A DNA stretch of 10,956 bases from an uncultured Eubacterium sp. (GCA_910584065.1 CAJTZN010000072.1:1-10956); one strand, 5' to 3'. Positions 1 through 7,266 are shown, counted from the stretch's first letter. Numbers and translations are program-made. Notes: generated by a model from the letters alone, not told the origin.

Positions 1-929
1 GGGAACCGATGGTGCCCTTACCGGAAACGGAAACGCCGACGGCCGCGCCCACCCAGAAACCGACGGTGCCCTTACCGGAAACGGAAATGCCGACGGCCGC
101 GCCCACCCAGAAACCGACGGTGCCCTTACCGGAAACGGAAACGCCGACGGCTGCGCCCACCCGGGAACCGACGGTGCCCTTGCCGGAAACGGAAATGCCG
201 ACGGCTGCGCCCACCCGGGAACCGACGGTGCCCTTGCCGGAAACGGAAACACCGACGGCTGCGCCCACCCCGGGTATGGTACCAGCCGTTTCCCCGCCGG
301 CGGTGCAGATGCCAGGGGAACCCGTTAATATAAGTCCGGGAACCGGTCAGCAAAACACCAGGATATTGAGCAGCCAGCTGAAGATTCAGGGGGTACGCAG
401 TGTGGCAGATGATGTTCCGAAAATGAAATGGAACCGGAATCCGTATGCGACCCGTTATGAAATTTTTCGTTCCAGAAAAAAGAAATCCGGGTTTCGGAAA
501 ATCCGGTCGCTGCCGTCCGCACAGACGGAGTTTACTGACCGGACGGTCAAACGCGGGGATACCTGGTATTATAAAATACGGGCGGTATATGAGAAAACCA
601 GTCCGTTTCTGGTTGGTGAATATTCGGATGTGTTACGCCTCAAGCATCAGTATCTGCATATTCCGGTGGTGAAAATAAAACGGATGGGTAAGGGTGGCAG
701 GACAGAGTATCTGAAAGTTATTATCAGGAAGAGTGAGGGGAAGAAGATTCAAATTTACTTTGGGAAGGGGAAAAAGAGGAAAATTGTCCGCCTGCAGTCC
801 AGGAAGATCAAACGTATTTACCGGCTTCAGTATAAAGCCAGTGCGAGACATATGACATTTTACGTCCGGACATATGTAAAAAAGGCGAAACATATTTATT
901 TCAGCCGGTTTGCCGTAATTAAGATATAA
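1..929 (+). CDS. FnIII-like surface protein, C-terminal part (5' end outside window)
   Basis: The frame is open to the left edge, so the gene starts outside the window. The first in-frame ATG (9-11) sits where the repeat normally has Thr and is a variant inside the repeat, not a start. Visible order: a Pro/Thr/Glu-rich stalk of about five 18-residue repeats (12-269); a Pro-rich linker to about 360; an FnIII-like domain (about 379-636) with the typical MKWNRNPYATRYEIFRS core, a TEFTDRTVKRGDTWYYKIRA strand and a GEYSDVLRLK end; then a very Lys/Arg-rich beta-type segment to the stop. No LPXTG motif or membrane anchor follows, so attachment, if any, is non-covalent or N-terminal. Its stop lies 12 bases before the kinase start, so the two are probably co-transcribed. 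Surface location is inferred from the stalk and FnIII architecture common in Lachnospiraceae; the signal peptide is out of view. Ligand unknown. Confidence 0.75.
   Translation, partial: EPMVPLPETETPTAAPTQKPTVPLPETEMPTAAPTQKPTVPLPETETPTAAPTREPTVPLPETEMPTAAPTREPTVPLPETETPTAAPTPGMVPAVSPPAVQMPGEPVNISPGTGQQNTRILSSQLKIQGVRSVADDVPKMKWNRNPYATRYEIFRSRKKKSGFRKIRSLPSAQTEFTDRTVKRGDTWYYKIRAVYEKTSPFLVGEYSDVLRLKHQYLHIPVVKIKRMGKGGRTEYLKVIIRKSEGKKIQIYFGKGKKRKIVRLQSRKIKRIYRLQYKASARHMTFYVRTYVKKAKHIYFSRFAVIKI
12..269 (+). repeat. 54-bp in-frame tandem repeat encoding a Pro/Thr/Glu-rich stalk
   Basis: About 4.8 units start at 12, 66, 120, 174 and 228 with an exact 54-base period. Each encodes VPLPETE(T/M)PTAAPT(QK/RE)PT. 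Units differ by a few substitutions only: T or M at position 8 alternates, and QK changes to RE from the third unit on. The array probably continues upstream of the window. It gives an extended Pro-rich spacer, and copy number may vary between strains through slippage or recombination. Confidence 0.95.
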
Positions 930-937
930 AAGGTGAT
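928..937 (+). promoter_or_regulatory. Ribosome binding site that decides the kinase start
   Basis: AAAAGGTGAT (928-937) matches the 3' part of the consensus AAGGAGGTGATC. It overlaps the first possible start (GTG 933) and is correctly spaced for the in-frame GTG at 942, so 942 is preferred. The ATG at 940 is out of frame and runs straight into TGA. Confidence 0.6.
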
Positions 938-941
938 AGAT

Positions 942-2360
942 GTGAAAGCGAGTGAAAAGCGTGCCCTGCTTCCCGGCACGGTATTGAAGGAACGTTATAT
1001 TCTGGAGAACGTGAGCGGGGAGGGCAGTTTTGGAATCACGTATATCGGATGGGATTTATTGCTGGAAAGCCGCGTGGCGGTAAAGGAGTTTTTTCCGGTC
1101 AGCCGGGTGAACAGAAATGCGGAACAGGGGGAACAGGATGTTTATGTTTTTGAAGAAGAGGACTATGAACAGAGCCTGCGCCGTTATCTCGAGGAGGGGA
1201 AAAGGCTGTCCAGGCTGAATCAGGTCGAAGGCATCGTGTCAATCCGGGATTTTTTTTATGCCAATCACACGGCGTACATCATTATGGAATACATCGAAGG
1301 TGTTTCTTTGAAAACACATATTGAGCAAAATGGGCCAATGCAGGGAAACGTCGTGATGGGGATGATGTCACCGGTTCTGGATGCGCTGGAAAAAGTACAT
1401 GAAAATGGGATCATCCACCGCGATATCAGTCCGGATAACATCATTGTTACGAAAGATAATAAACTGGTTCTTGTCGATTTTGGTTCTGCGAGACAGGTCG
1501 ACGGAATCGACCGGAGCCTGACGGTAATGGTAAAACGGGGATATTCCTCGCCGGAGCAGTATCGTTCGCGGGGAGAGCAGGGGGCCTGGTCGGATGTGTA
1601 TGCGATCTGCGCCACGATGTATTTTATGCTGTCGGGAAAGGCTCCGGATGAGGCGATAGACCGGATTTTGGATGATGAGACGAAATCCCTTCTGGATATG
1701 AAGGAAGTTCAACTTTCGAAAAAGCTTAAAAAGGCAGTGATGAAAGGGATTTCGCTTCGGTACAATGAACGTTACCAGACCGTAACGGAACTTAAAAAAG
1801 CGCTGCGTGACACGGGTGAAAAGGAGAAAAAGCTGAAAAAGTGGTGGAAAGTGTGTGCAGTCAGTGTCCTGGGTCTGGTGGCTGTTATTTGGTCGTTCTG
1901 GCGGTTTTATCCCGGTGCAGGGGAAGAAGATGGTTCAGGGCATAGGACTGGCGGCATAGTGGGACTGCCGTTACAGACGGCCTCGCAATGGCTGTTTTTT
2001 AGTGATCAGGTGGTAAAAGAAATGGTGGCGGATAACCGCATAAATACGGTTCGTGTTCCGGATGTGCGGGAAAAAAAGCTTGCGAAGGCGAAGAAAATTC
2101 TCTCCCGGAGCGGCCTGAAGTGCAAGGTGGTCCGCGTAGAGAGCCGGGAGAAAGAAAATACAGTGGTGTCCCAGAATGAAGAACCCGGCAAAGAATGTGA
2201 GGCGGGGAGCAGGATCGTTTTGCAAGTCAGCAAGGGAACGCCGTCCACACCAGCGCCATCTGTTCGTCCGCCAGCAGCCAGGACACCGGCGCCGAAACCG
2301 AAACCGAAACCAAAACCAAAACAGGGAAACCAGAATAAGTATGACGGGATTATTGAATAA
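942..2360 (+). CDS. Transmembrane Ser/Thr protein kinase with one PASTA domain
   Basis: 472 residues from GTG 942. Cytoplasmic kinase domain at about 18-288: glycine loop GEGSFG (26-31), VAVK lysine (48), catalytic loop HRDISPDN (159-166), DFG (179-181) and activation segment KRGYSSPEQY. One membrane segment follows at about 303-317 (VCAVSVLGLVAVIW) after a Lys-rich stop-transfer stretch. The extracellular part holds one PASTA domain (about 370-430; VRVPDVREKKLAKAKKIL, then VVSQNEEPGKECEAGSRIVL) and a Pro-Lys tail. PASTA kinases phosphorylate Ser/Thr of cell-wall and division proteins and sense muropeptide or lipid II; most carry three or more PASTA repeats, so this is a short version. The usual catalytic-loop Lys (HRDxKxxN) is replaced by Ser, but the catalytic Asp, Asn and DFG are intact, so activity is expected. 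The neighbouring FnIII protein and HTH protein are candidate substrates or partners (inference). No PP2C phosphatase gene is in view. Confidence 0.9.
   Translation: MKASEKRALLPGTVLKERYILENVSGEGSFGITYIGWDLLLESRVAVKEFFPVSRVNRNAEQGEQDVYVFEEEDYEQSLRRYLEEGKRLSRLNQVEGIVSIRDFFYANHTAYIIMEYIEGVSLKTHIEQNGPMQGNVVMGMMSPVLDALEKVHENGIIHRDISPDNIIVTKDNKLVLVDFGSARQVDGIDRSLTVMVKRGYSSPEQYRSRGEQGAWSDVYAICATMYFMLSGKAPDEAIDRILDDETKSLLDMKEVQLSKKLKKAVMKGISLRYNERYQTVTELKKALRDTGEKEKKLKKWWKVCAVSVLGLVAVIWSFWRFYPGAGEEDGSGHRTGGIVGLPLQTASQWLFFSDQVVKEMVADNRINTVRVPDVREKKLAKAKKILSRSGLKCKVVRVESREKENTVVSQNEEPGKECEAGSRIVLQVSKGTPSTPAPSVRPPAARTPAPKPKPKPKPKQGNQNKYDGIIE
2292..2321 (+). repeat. Hexanucleotide repeat encoding the Pro-Lys tail
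   Basis: Three CCGAAA units followed by two CCAAAA units encode a (Pro-Lys)5 run near the kinase C-terminus, outside the membrane. The length could vary by slippage without breaking frame. A basic, extended tail could contact peptidoglycan or teichoic acid; that is inference. Confidence 0.85.
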
Positions 2361-2398
2361 AGAAACATACAGATATACGATTTGAGATGGGGATGCTT

Positions 2399-3892
2399 AT
2401 GTCGAAAAAAACCGAGAATTCATTATACAAAGCATTGAAAGAGATGGATGAGAGAAATTCGTTTCAGAGAATGGATTTTCTTTTTATTCGTCAGATGCTG
2501 CCGTTTATGGGAGACCAGCCTGTCACGCCGGAAGTGCGAAAAAGGGCATACCGGGAATTTCAGGAACGAAGCGGCGGGAGTGTGTCTGCTTCTGTGCCCA
2601 CGATGCAGAAATGGTTTGGTATTGGTGGATATTCCAGACCGAGACGCAGCCAGGTGTATGAAATCGCCTTTGCCCTGCATTTGGGGAGGGAAGAACTGGA
2701 CACACTTCTGACAGCCGGGCTTCACGAACCAGCCGTTCAGATCAATGATTATACGGAGACGGTATTTGCCTACGGACTTGAGAACGGGCTGGATTACGAC
2801 GAGTGCGCCGGGATGATACAGGAATTTGAACAGAATCTGGGGGAGAATTTCACCGTTTGCCATTCCCAGAATACGCAGGAGCTGCTAAAGGAGTTTCAGA
2901 GCAAAAAAGGACTGCCAAAGGATGAATTTATGGACTGGCTGGCAGAACGTGCGGATGCGTTTAAGGGTTATAGCATTACGGCGCGGAATTATCTGTTAAA
3001 ATTCAGACATACGATATGCAAGTCTGTCAGGAAGGATATGCAGGAGTATCTGGAGGAACTCCTGTCCGAGGCAGGGTATGATTCGTGGAGGGGAAGACGA
3101 CGGTTCCGCCCGGATGAATGTGGTGAGGGCATTCGAAAATTTATATATGAAAACCGGGGGCTGCCAGAAGATATTCGGAAGGAAATCCTGCATCTGGTGC
3201 AATATATTTATTTTGAAGAGGATACGAATACGCTTCTTTTGTCAGAAGTGTATTCGCCATCCAGACATATGGAATACCATTTTACAAATCTGGGGAAATG
3301 GGAAAAACTCGGCCGTATGACGGAAAAGCATTTGTCTGATCTGCTGAACGTGGCGATACAAAAGGAACGGGATATCCGTACTGCCCAGGCAGAGGCAGTG
3401 CTGCGGCGGAATTACGACAGTGCAAAAAGCGGGAGGTGCCCGGAGTGGATCGTCACATTGATCGGCGAATACATGAGCGGACAGCTGAAAGGGAGTGTTC
3501 CCGGAAACAGGGAACTTTCTGTGCAGGAGGCTCTCGGTCTGATCAGTAAGTACCGCAAGGAACATAGAAGACGGTGCGTACTTCTCGAAAGAAGCGACCT
3601 GCTGCCGCTCGTGTTGTATATCGCGCAACATCGTTATTTGGAATCCATCGGATTTAATATGGTGAATTATGTACAGGTGGAGGCAAAAAAGGAGTTTATC
3701 GTTCTGGCAGAGCAGACACTCGCAGCCTGCAGCATGGCGAAAATATCGGAAGAATATGAACTGGATGCACTTTTGCTCACCTGTTTTCAGGAAGATGATA
3801 TGTATTCATACTCGGAGATACTGGAGATGGTGGGATTCCACTCAACACTGTGTTCAGGGAATGGAAATGCTTTGAGGTTGGTTAATGACTAA
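2399..3892 (+). CDS. HTH-like protein of unknown function downstream of the kinase
   Basis: 497 residues from ATG 2399, chosen because GGGG (2389-2392) gives a 6-base spacing; ATG 2387 and ATG 2393 are in frame but poorly placed. Residues about 65-115 resemble an XRE-like helix-turn-helix of a type common in Firmicutes: a YSRPRRSQVYEIAFALHLG helix pair, a following helix, then LHEPAVQINDYTETVFAYGL. The remainder looks largely alpha-helical and soluble, with no signal peptide, membrane segment or catalytic motif I recognise. It starts 38 bases after the kinase stop with no terminator between, so it is probably in the same operon. It may be a DNA-binding output or scaffold for the kinase; neither is shown by the sequence. 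The last four bases overlap the end of the convergent gene. Confidence 0.7.
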   Translation: MSKKTENSLYKALKEMDERNSFQRMDFLFIRQMLPFMGDQPVTPEVRKRAYREFQERSGGSVSASVPTMQKWFGIGGYSRPRRSQVYEIAFALHLGREELDTLLTAGLHEPAVQINDYTETVFAYGLENGLDYDECAGMIQEFEQNLGENFTVCHSQNTQELLKEFQSKKGLPKDEFMDWLAERADAFKGYSITARNYLLKFRHTICKSVRKDMQEYLEELLSEAGYDSWRGRRRFRPDECGEGIRKFIYENRGLPEDIRKEILHLVQYIYFEEDTNTLLLSEVYSPSRHMEYHFTNLGKWEKLGRMTEKHLSDLLNVAIQKERDIRTAQAEAVLRRNYDSAKSGRCPEWIVTLIGEYMSGQLKGSVPGNRELSVQEALGLISKYRKEHRRRCVLLERSDLLPLVLYIAQHRYLESIGFNMVNYVQVEAKKEFIVLAEQTLAACSMAKISEEYELDALLLTCFQEDDMYSYSEILEMVGFHSTLCSGNGNALRLVND

Positions 3893-5814
3893 TATTCAGA
3901 AACATACAAACGCATCGTTCCACTCCAGAATGGCGTAGTAATGGTAACGTCGACAGTTCCTTTTCCCTTCAGCGTAAAATACAGCTTATCTTCTTCCCAT
4001 TCTCCAATTTCTACAACATCTTCGTCACTGCTGGTCACTGTGATTTGCGGTTCCTCCGTTTCCTGAGGAGAATACTTGATTTTCCAGTAATATCGGTTGT
4101 CCTCATCCTCCCTGATGTAATAACTTTCCGAAAGGGTTTCGCTGACATCATAATCCATTTCATTGCCATATGAATCCAGACAGGTAAGTTCCACATCATA
4201 AACCACAACCGGTATATCAATCTGGCATCCGGATCTTGTCCTGATATGGGCTGTCGTGCGTCCTGGTGAATCCCCTTCCATAGTCCACGTATTATTATTA
4301 TAGTAACCTGTATGTGCGGATGCAATTTCGGGATCATCCAGAAATACTTCCTGAATATCTTCCGGTTCCTTCGCTATTGAAAAACTCGCATAGTAACCCT
4401 TCTGAATTGAAATACTCTCTATCGGTTTTCCGCTTTTATAAACATTTGTATCCCGTACAACAATTTCTGCTTTTTTCGTTGACTGATTACTATATTCATA
4501 ATCGGAATATAAACGGAATTCATATTCGCCGCTGGCCGAGAAGTAAATCGTAGCTGTTCCTGCCTGCATGTCCCCTCCCGTCATCGCTTTCTCATAGTTC
4601 AGAATCACCTGGGGGGTGCTGGTTTCATCATCCCATGAGTTATATGATTCTGAATTCTGCTCCCTGTTTATCCTGGCGCTGTACTTCAATTCATTTTTCG
4701 CAATGTTACTCCGGAACGATACCGTATATGCGTATGGAAATTCTTTTGTCTCAAGAACTATCTTCTCTTCACTCATTTCGATGAGCGGATTGATTACGGT
4801 TACCGTGCAGGTGCCGACATATCTTACATTACTCTCTGTCACACTTGTCAGTGTAATCGTCGCGACGCCTTCGCCATGTGCCTGTATCGTTGCTTCACTT
4901 CGTTCGTCTATGGATACTGTCGCCACACTCGAATCGGACGATACGCCGGACGCAACAGCATATTCTTCTGCCGCATCTTCATCGTATTCTTTGAAGCCAA
5001 TCCCCACAATTTCTCCTGCTGACAGCCGAAGTTCTGATTTGGCAAGCGGGGCCTGAAGCGTTCTCAGTCCTTTTACTGTAATAGGTATTTTTGTTGTCTT
5101 TCGGCTGATCGATGTCCGGGCAGACAATACTGTACTACCGGATTTTACCGCACAAAGTTTACCCTTTTTGATTCTGGCGACGCCCGTATTGGCTACCTTC
5201 CATGTCACCTTATTAAAACTCTTATTTTTACTGATGGCAGAGAGGGAACGTGTATCGTCATCTTCCATCACGATCTTTTTGGATGGCACACGGTACGTCA
5301 GGGTCTTTTTCAGTTTATTTCTCTTCTTGACAAGCTTTTTTCTCAGGGATTCATGCCGGTTCATCTCCCTGCGCGCCTGTGTGAGTTTTGCATCTACTGA
5401 GCTCTTGACTGCCGTTACATTCGTACACGAAACACCGGAATAATACGTGGTGCCCCCCGATGAACGAACCGACGCCGTATAAGAACCGAGCAGGGTCGTT
5501 CCGTTGGATGGGTTGATTACCCGGTAATAACGACCGCCGATACTGACTATAAACGGATTTGTGTTTTCTATTTTTGCCAGCAAAAGCAGATGGGATCCCG
5601 CTGTCTCTGCCTTATCTTTCGCCGCCAGTGATTTGTATTTTGCCTGCGCCTTACTACTTGCCCGGTTCTCCTGCGCTATCTTTTTGTCAACTGCCCTGAT
5701 TTCTTTTTTTACCTGCTTTGCAGAGGTATATGCCTGCGCCTGATCGGACGATATGGCAAACACTCCTAACATCACTGCCAAAACAGTTATTGCTGCGTAT
5801 AAAATTCGTTTCAT
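3889..5814 (-). CDS. Secreted protein with coiled coils and bacterial Ig-like domains
   Basis: 641 residues. A clear signal peptide (MKRILYAAITVLAVMLGVFA, probable cleavage after AQA at 28) shows export. Next come a Lys/Ala-rich helical segment (31-70), a small beta-rich insert (86-132, SIGGRYYRVINPSNG) and a second basic helix (134-172), together suggesting a helical hairpin. From about 173 there are BIG2/BID-type Ig-like modules: VTWKVANTGVARIKKGKLCA (204-223) is a classic core, and a second spans about 256-342 (SDSSVATVSIDE). At least two further diverged beta domains reach the C-terminus. There is no LPXTG, SLH or membrane anchor, so it is released or held non-covalently. The start has a strong ribosome site (AGGAGGA, 5825-5831) ten bases upstream. 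Ig-like repeat proteins of this kind mostly act in adhesion or envelope structure; the ligand is not evident. Confidence 0.85.
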   Translation of the reverse strand: MKRILYAAITVLAVMLGVFAISSDQAQAYTSAKQVKKEIRAVDKKIAQENRASSKAQAKYKSLAAKDKAETAGSHLLLLAKIENTNPFIVSIGGRYYRVINPSNGTTLLGSYTASVRSSGGTTYYSGVSCTNVTAVKSSVDAKLTQARREMNRHESLRKKLVKKRNKLKKTLTYRVPSKKIVMEDDDTRSLSAISKNKSFNKVTWKVANTGVARIKKGKLCAVKSGSTVLSARTSISRKTTKIPITVKGLRTLQAPLAKSELRLSAGEIVGIGFKEYDEDAAEEYAVASGVSSDSSVATVSIDERSEATIQAHGEGVATITLTSVTESNVRYVGTCTVTVINPLIEMSEEKIVLETKEFPYAYTVSFRSNIAKNELKYSARINREQNSESYNSWDDETSTPQVILNYEKAMTGGDMQAGTATIYFSASGEYEFRLYSDYEYSNQSTKKAEIVVRDTNVYKSGKPIESISIQKGYYASFSIAKEPEDIQEVFLDDPEIASAHTGYYNNNTWTMEGDSPGRTTAHIRTRSGCQIDIPVVVYDVELTCLDSYGNEMDYDVSETLSESYYIREDEDNRYYWKIKYSPQETEEPQITVTSSDEDVVEIGEWEEDKLYFTLKGKGTVDVTITTPFWSGTMRLYVSEY

Positions 5815-5933
5815 AGTTTCTTTATCCTCCTGCTTATTTGTTTTTTTACCATTTACGATACGGAAGCAATTCTATTCTATCATATGCACTAGAAAAATGA
5901 CTTTCCGTTTTTTTGTAACCACTAAAAAAATAG
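5815..5933. other. AT-rich divergent intergenic region, left half
   Basis: Leader and promoter zone of the minus-strand Ig-like protein gene. On that strand I see the ribosome site and, about 60 bases from the start, TATGATAGAAT as a possible -10 with no convincing -35. Several A/T homopolymer runs occur. No ORF here looks real. Confidence 0.4.
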
Positions 5934-5962
5934 TTGTTTTTTATGCGAATCAATAGTATGCT
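5934..5962 (+). promoter_or_regulatory. Candidate sigma-A promoter for the structured leader and zinc-finger gene
   Basis: TTGTTT (5934-5939), a 17-base spacer, then TATGCT (5957-5962). Transcription would start near 5969, shortly before the closing stem of the leader RNA. TATTAT at 5962-5967 is an alternative -10. The core overlaps the small inverted repeat AATAG-TATG-CTATT (5952-5965). Confidence 0.4.
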
Positions 5963-5985
5963 ATTATATAGAAAGTTGACTTTGT

Positions 5986-6077
5986 GATACAGAGGGATGG
6001 CCGGCTCATCCCCATAGAAGAATTTTAGATTTGAGGACCGGAAAAAGACGGTTCCCCTTTACGCGGCGTTCTGTATC
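5986..6077 (+). ncRNA. Candidate structured 5' leader (riboswitch-like three-way junction)
   Basis: GATACAGA (5986-5993) pairs perfectly with TCTGTATC (6070-6077), closing a 92-base element. Inside are a hairpin GGGATG/CATCCC (5994-5999 with 6007-6012, loop GCCGGCT) and a hairpin GGACCG/CGGTTC (6035-6040 with 6049-6054, one G-U pair, loop GAAAAAGA). Loop bases GCCG (6000-6003) can pair with CGGC (6064-6067), a possible pseudoknot. The element lies about 50 bases upstream of the start of the zinc-finger gene and just after a candidate promoter. I do not recognise it as a known riboswitch class, and no terminator or clear ribosome-site sequestering partner is obvious. The pairings are read by eye; covariation is untested. 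Confidence 0.45.
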
Positions 6078-6127
6078 TGATTTACATGGTATGAGTGATA
6101 ACCGAAAAGAAAATAGGAGGATAAAAA

Positions 6128-6847
6128 ATGGGACAAAAAATCAAAGGAAAATGTAAGTATTGTGGAAAGGAATATACGCTAAGTTATATGATAAGGCATC
6201 TGTCAGAATGTAAGAAGCGTGAGGCGCGGCTTGATGCGGAGAACGGGAAGAGACAGTGCGGATATTTTGAATTGGTCATTCATCCGAAATACAGTAAGGA
6301 TTACTGGCTGATCGTGGAGGTTCGGGAGACGGCTGAGCTCATGGATGTTGATTCATTTTTAAGGGATATATGGTTGGAATGCTGTGGCCATTTGAGTGCA
6401 TTTGAAATATATGGTACGCGCTATGAGAGCGTGCCGATGGATGATTTCATTTGGGAAGAACCGTCTAAAAGTATGAACTATAAACTGGATACCGTATTGG
6501 AGGAAGGTATGACAATTGGGTATGAATATGATTTCGGTTCTACGACGGAGTTGGTGATAGATGTAACGGATTACAGGGTTGGTGATTTGAAAAAGGAAAA
6601 AATAACAATATTGTCGAGAAACAATCCATATGAAATTATGTGTAGTGAGTGTGGCAAACACCCTGCCGTGGCGGTATGTGCGGAATGTGCATGGGGCGGG
6701 GATGGTTTTTTGTGCGAGGAATGCAGTAAGACACACGAATGCGGGGAAGAGATGCTTCTTGATGTGTGTAATTCGCCTAGAATGGGAGTTTGCGGCTATT
6801 GCGGGAGTGAAATCTATCCTGATCAATTTACGCCGGACAAGTGTTAA
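6128..6847 (+). CDS. pRiA4b ORF-3-like protein with flanking zinc-binding segments
   Basis: 239 residues, start fixed by AGGAGG (6115-6120). N-terminal C2HC finger: Cys9, Cys12, His24, Cys28. The central domain (about 45-165) matches the plasmid pRiA4b ORF-3 / IS1096 passenger TnpR-like family: FLRDIWLECCGHLSAFEI, then LEEGMTIGYEYDFGSTTEL. The C-terminal part is rich in zinc ligands (Cys172, 175, 184, 187, 196, 199, 205, 222, 225 and His203), with CSECGK, CEEC and CGYCG pairs. It looks cytoplasmic. The fold was first noted in genes of plasmids and insertion sequences, but this three-part form appears as a stand-alone chromosomal gene; its biochemical role is not established. Regulation may act through the structured leader upstream. 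The next stretch holds only gene debris, so it is probably transcribed alone. Confidence 0.85.
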   Translation: MGQKIKGKCKYCGKEYTLSYMIRHLSECKKREARLDAENGKRQCGYFELVIHPKYSKDYWLIVEVRETAELMDVDSFLRDIWLECCGHLSAFEIYGTRYESVPMDDFIWEEPSKSMNYKLDTVLEEGMTIGYEYDFGSTTELVIDVTDYRVGDLKKEKITILSRNNPYEIMCSECGKHPAVAVCAECAWGGDGFLCEECSKTHECGEEMLLDVCNSPRMGVCGYCGSEIYPDQFTPDKC

Positions 6848-6929
6848 GCCGCCTGTCCGCTAAAGTTGAACTGCCGGATTAGTGTTGGAGGGATGGACAA
6901 AACCACATGCATTGAAACGGAAAATCCCG

Positions 6930-7058
6930 TCATGCTGCCGGCTTTACCAGAAGCCGGCGGCTTTCTGTAGTCTTTGCGTACTTCCTGTAAATCTCCGGCT
7001 GTTCCTGCTTCAGAGCCTTTGTGTCAAGACGCTCTGTCTGGCTGTTCTTCCATGTGGT
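6930..7058 (-). pseudogene. C-terminal relic resembling phage YqaJ-type recombinase
   Basis: On the minus strand an open frame ends at TGA (6930-6932) and reads TWKNSQTERLDTKALKQEQP, then EIYRKYAKTTESRRLLVKPAA. The pattern (TWK..., RLDTKALK, PEIY.KY.KTT.SRR..VK) resembles the C-terminal tail of phage-encoded YqaJ/lambda-exonuclease-like recombinases. Only about 43 codons look gene-like; there is no catalytic domain, start or ribosome site. The similarity ends where the plus-strand ATPase fragment begins. Family assignment is from memory of the motif and is moderate at best. Confidence 0.4.
6935..6960 (+). terminator. GC-rich hairpin, weak terminator candidate after the zinc-finger gene
   Basis: CTGCCGGCTT (6935-6944) pairs with AAGCCGGCGG (6951-6960, one wobble pair) around the loop TACCAG. 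The following bases (CTTTCTGTAGTCTTTG) make a poor U-tract, and the hairpin lies 88 bases after the stop, inside the recombinase-like relic. It may act as a weak terminator or be incidental. Confidence 0.3.
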
Positions 7059-7059
7059 A

Positions 7060-7233
7060 TCGGATTTGGGATTGCTCTGTGCGAAGAAGGATTTGGTGGC
7101 GAATGATGTTCTTTATATGGTAGAGGAACTGAATGACTTCAAAGGCGGTATGGCGGAAAACTATGTCCACGCACAGCTGATGTCAAACGGATACCGCATG
7201 TATTACTGGGAGTCGGCGCGTGGCGCGGAAGTT
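7060..7233 (+). pseudogene. C-terminal fragment of a DUF4143 AAA-family ATPase
   Basis: The plus frame reads SDLGLLCAKKDLVANDVLYM, then VEELNDFKGGMAENYVHAQL and MSNGYRMYYWESARGAEV. This is the characteristic DUF4143 stretch (DxGLL..., FKGxxxENYV..., YYWxS...AEV) that follows the P-loop ATPase domain in these proteins of about 400 residues. Everything upstream (Walker motifs, start) is missing and replaced by the opposite-strand relic; downstream, similarity stops after AEV, where DF(V/I) is expected, and 22 unrelated codons lead to a stop at 7302. With no start or ribosome site, it is a dead fragment. Confidence 0.75.
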
Positions 7234-7266
7234 GCGGTAAGGGGTTTGGGAAATGATTGCAAGGAC

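Noticed and set aside
9..11. ATG as start of the first gene
   Set aside because: It lies inside the tandem repeat where other units have Thr, has no ribosome site, and the frame is open to the window edge.
12..269. CRISPR array
   Set aside because: The repeats are contiguous with no unique spacers, have an exact 54-base period and are in frame within a coding region.
933..935. GTG 933 as kinase start
   Set aside because: It overlaps the ribosome binding site that is correctly spaced for GTG 942.
4616..5056. Plus-strand ORF of 146 codons
   Set aside because: It is antisense to the Ig-like domain gene, whose signal peptide, domains and ribosome site are clear.
5976..5981. TTGACT as a -35 box for the zinc-finger gene
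   Set aside because: No -10-like sequence lies 16-18 bp downstream; that position is GC-rich and part of the P2 hairpin.
6882..7106. Small plus-strand ORF of 74 codons
   Set aside because: It crosses the junction of the two relics in a frame unrelated to either, and no ribosome site or known family fits.
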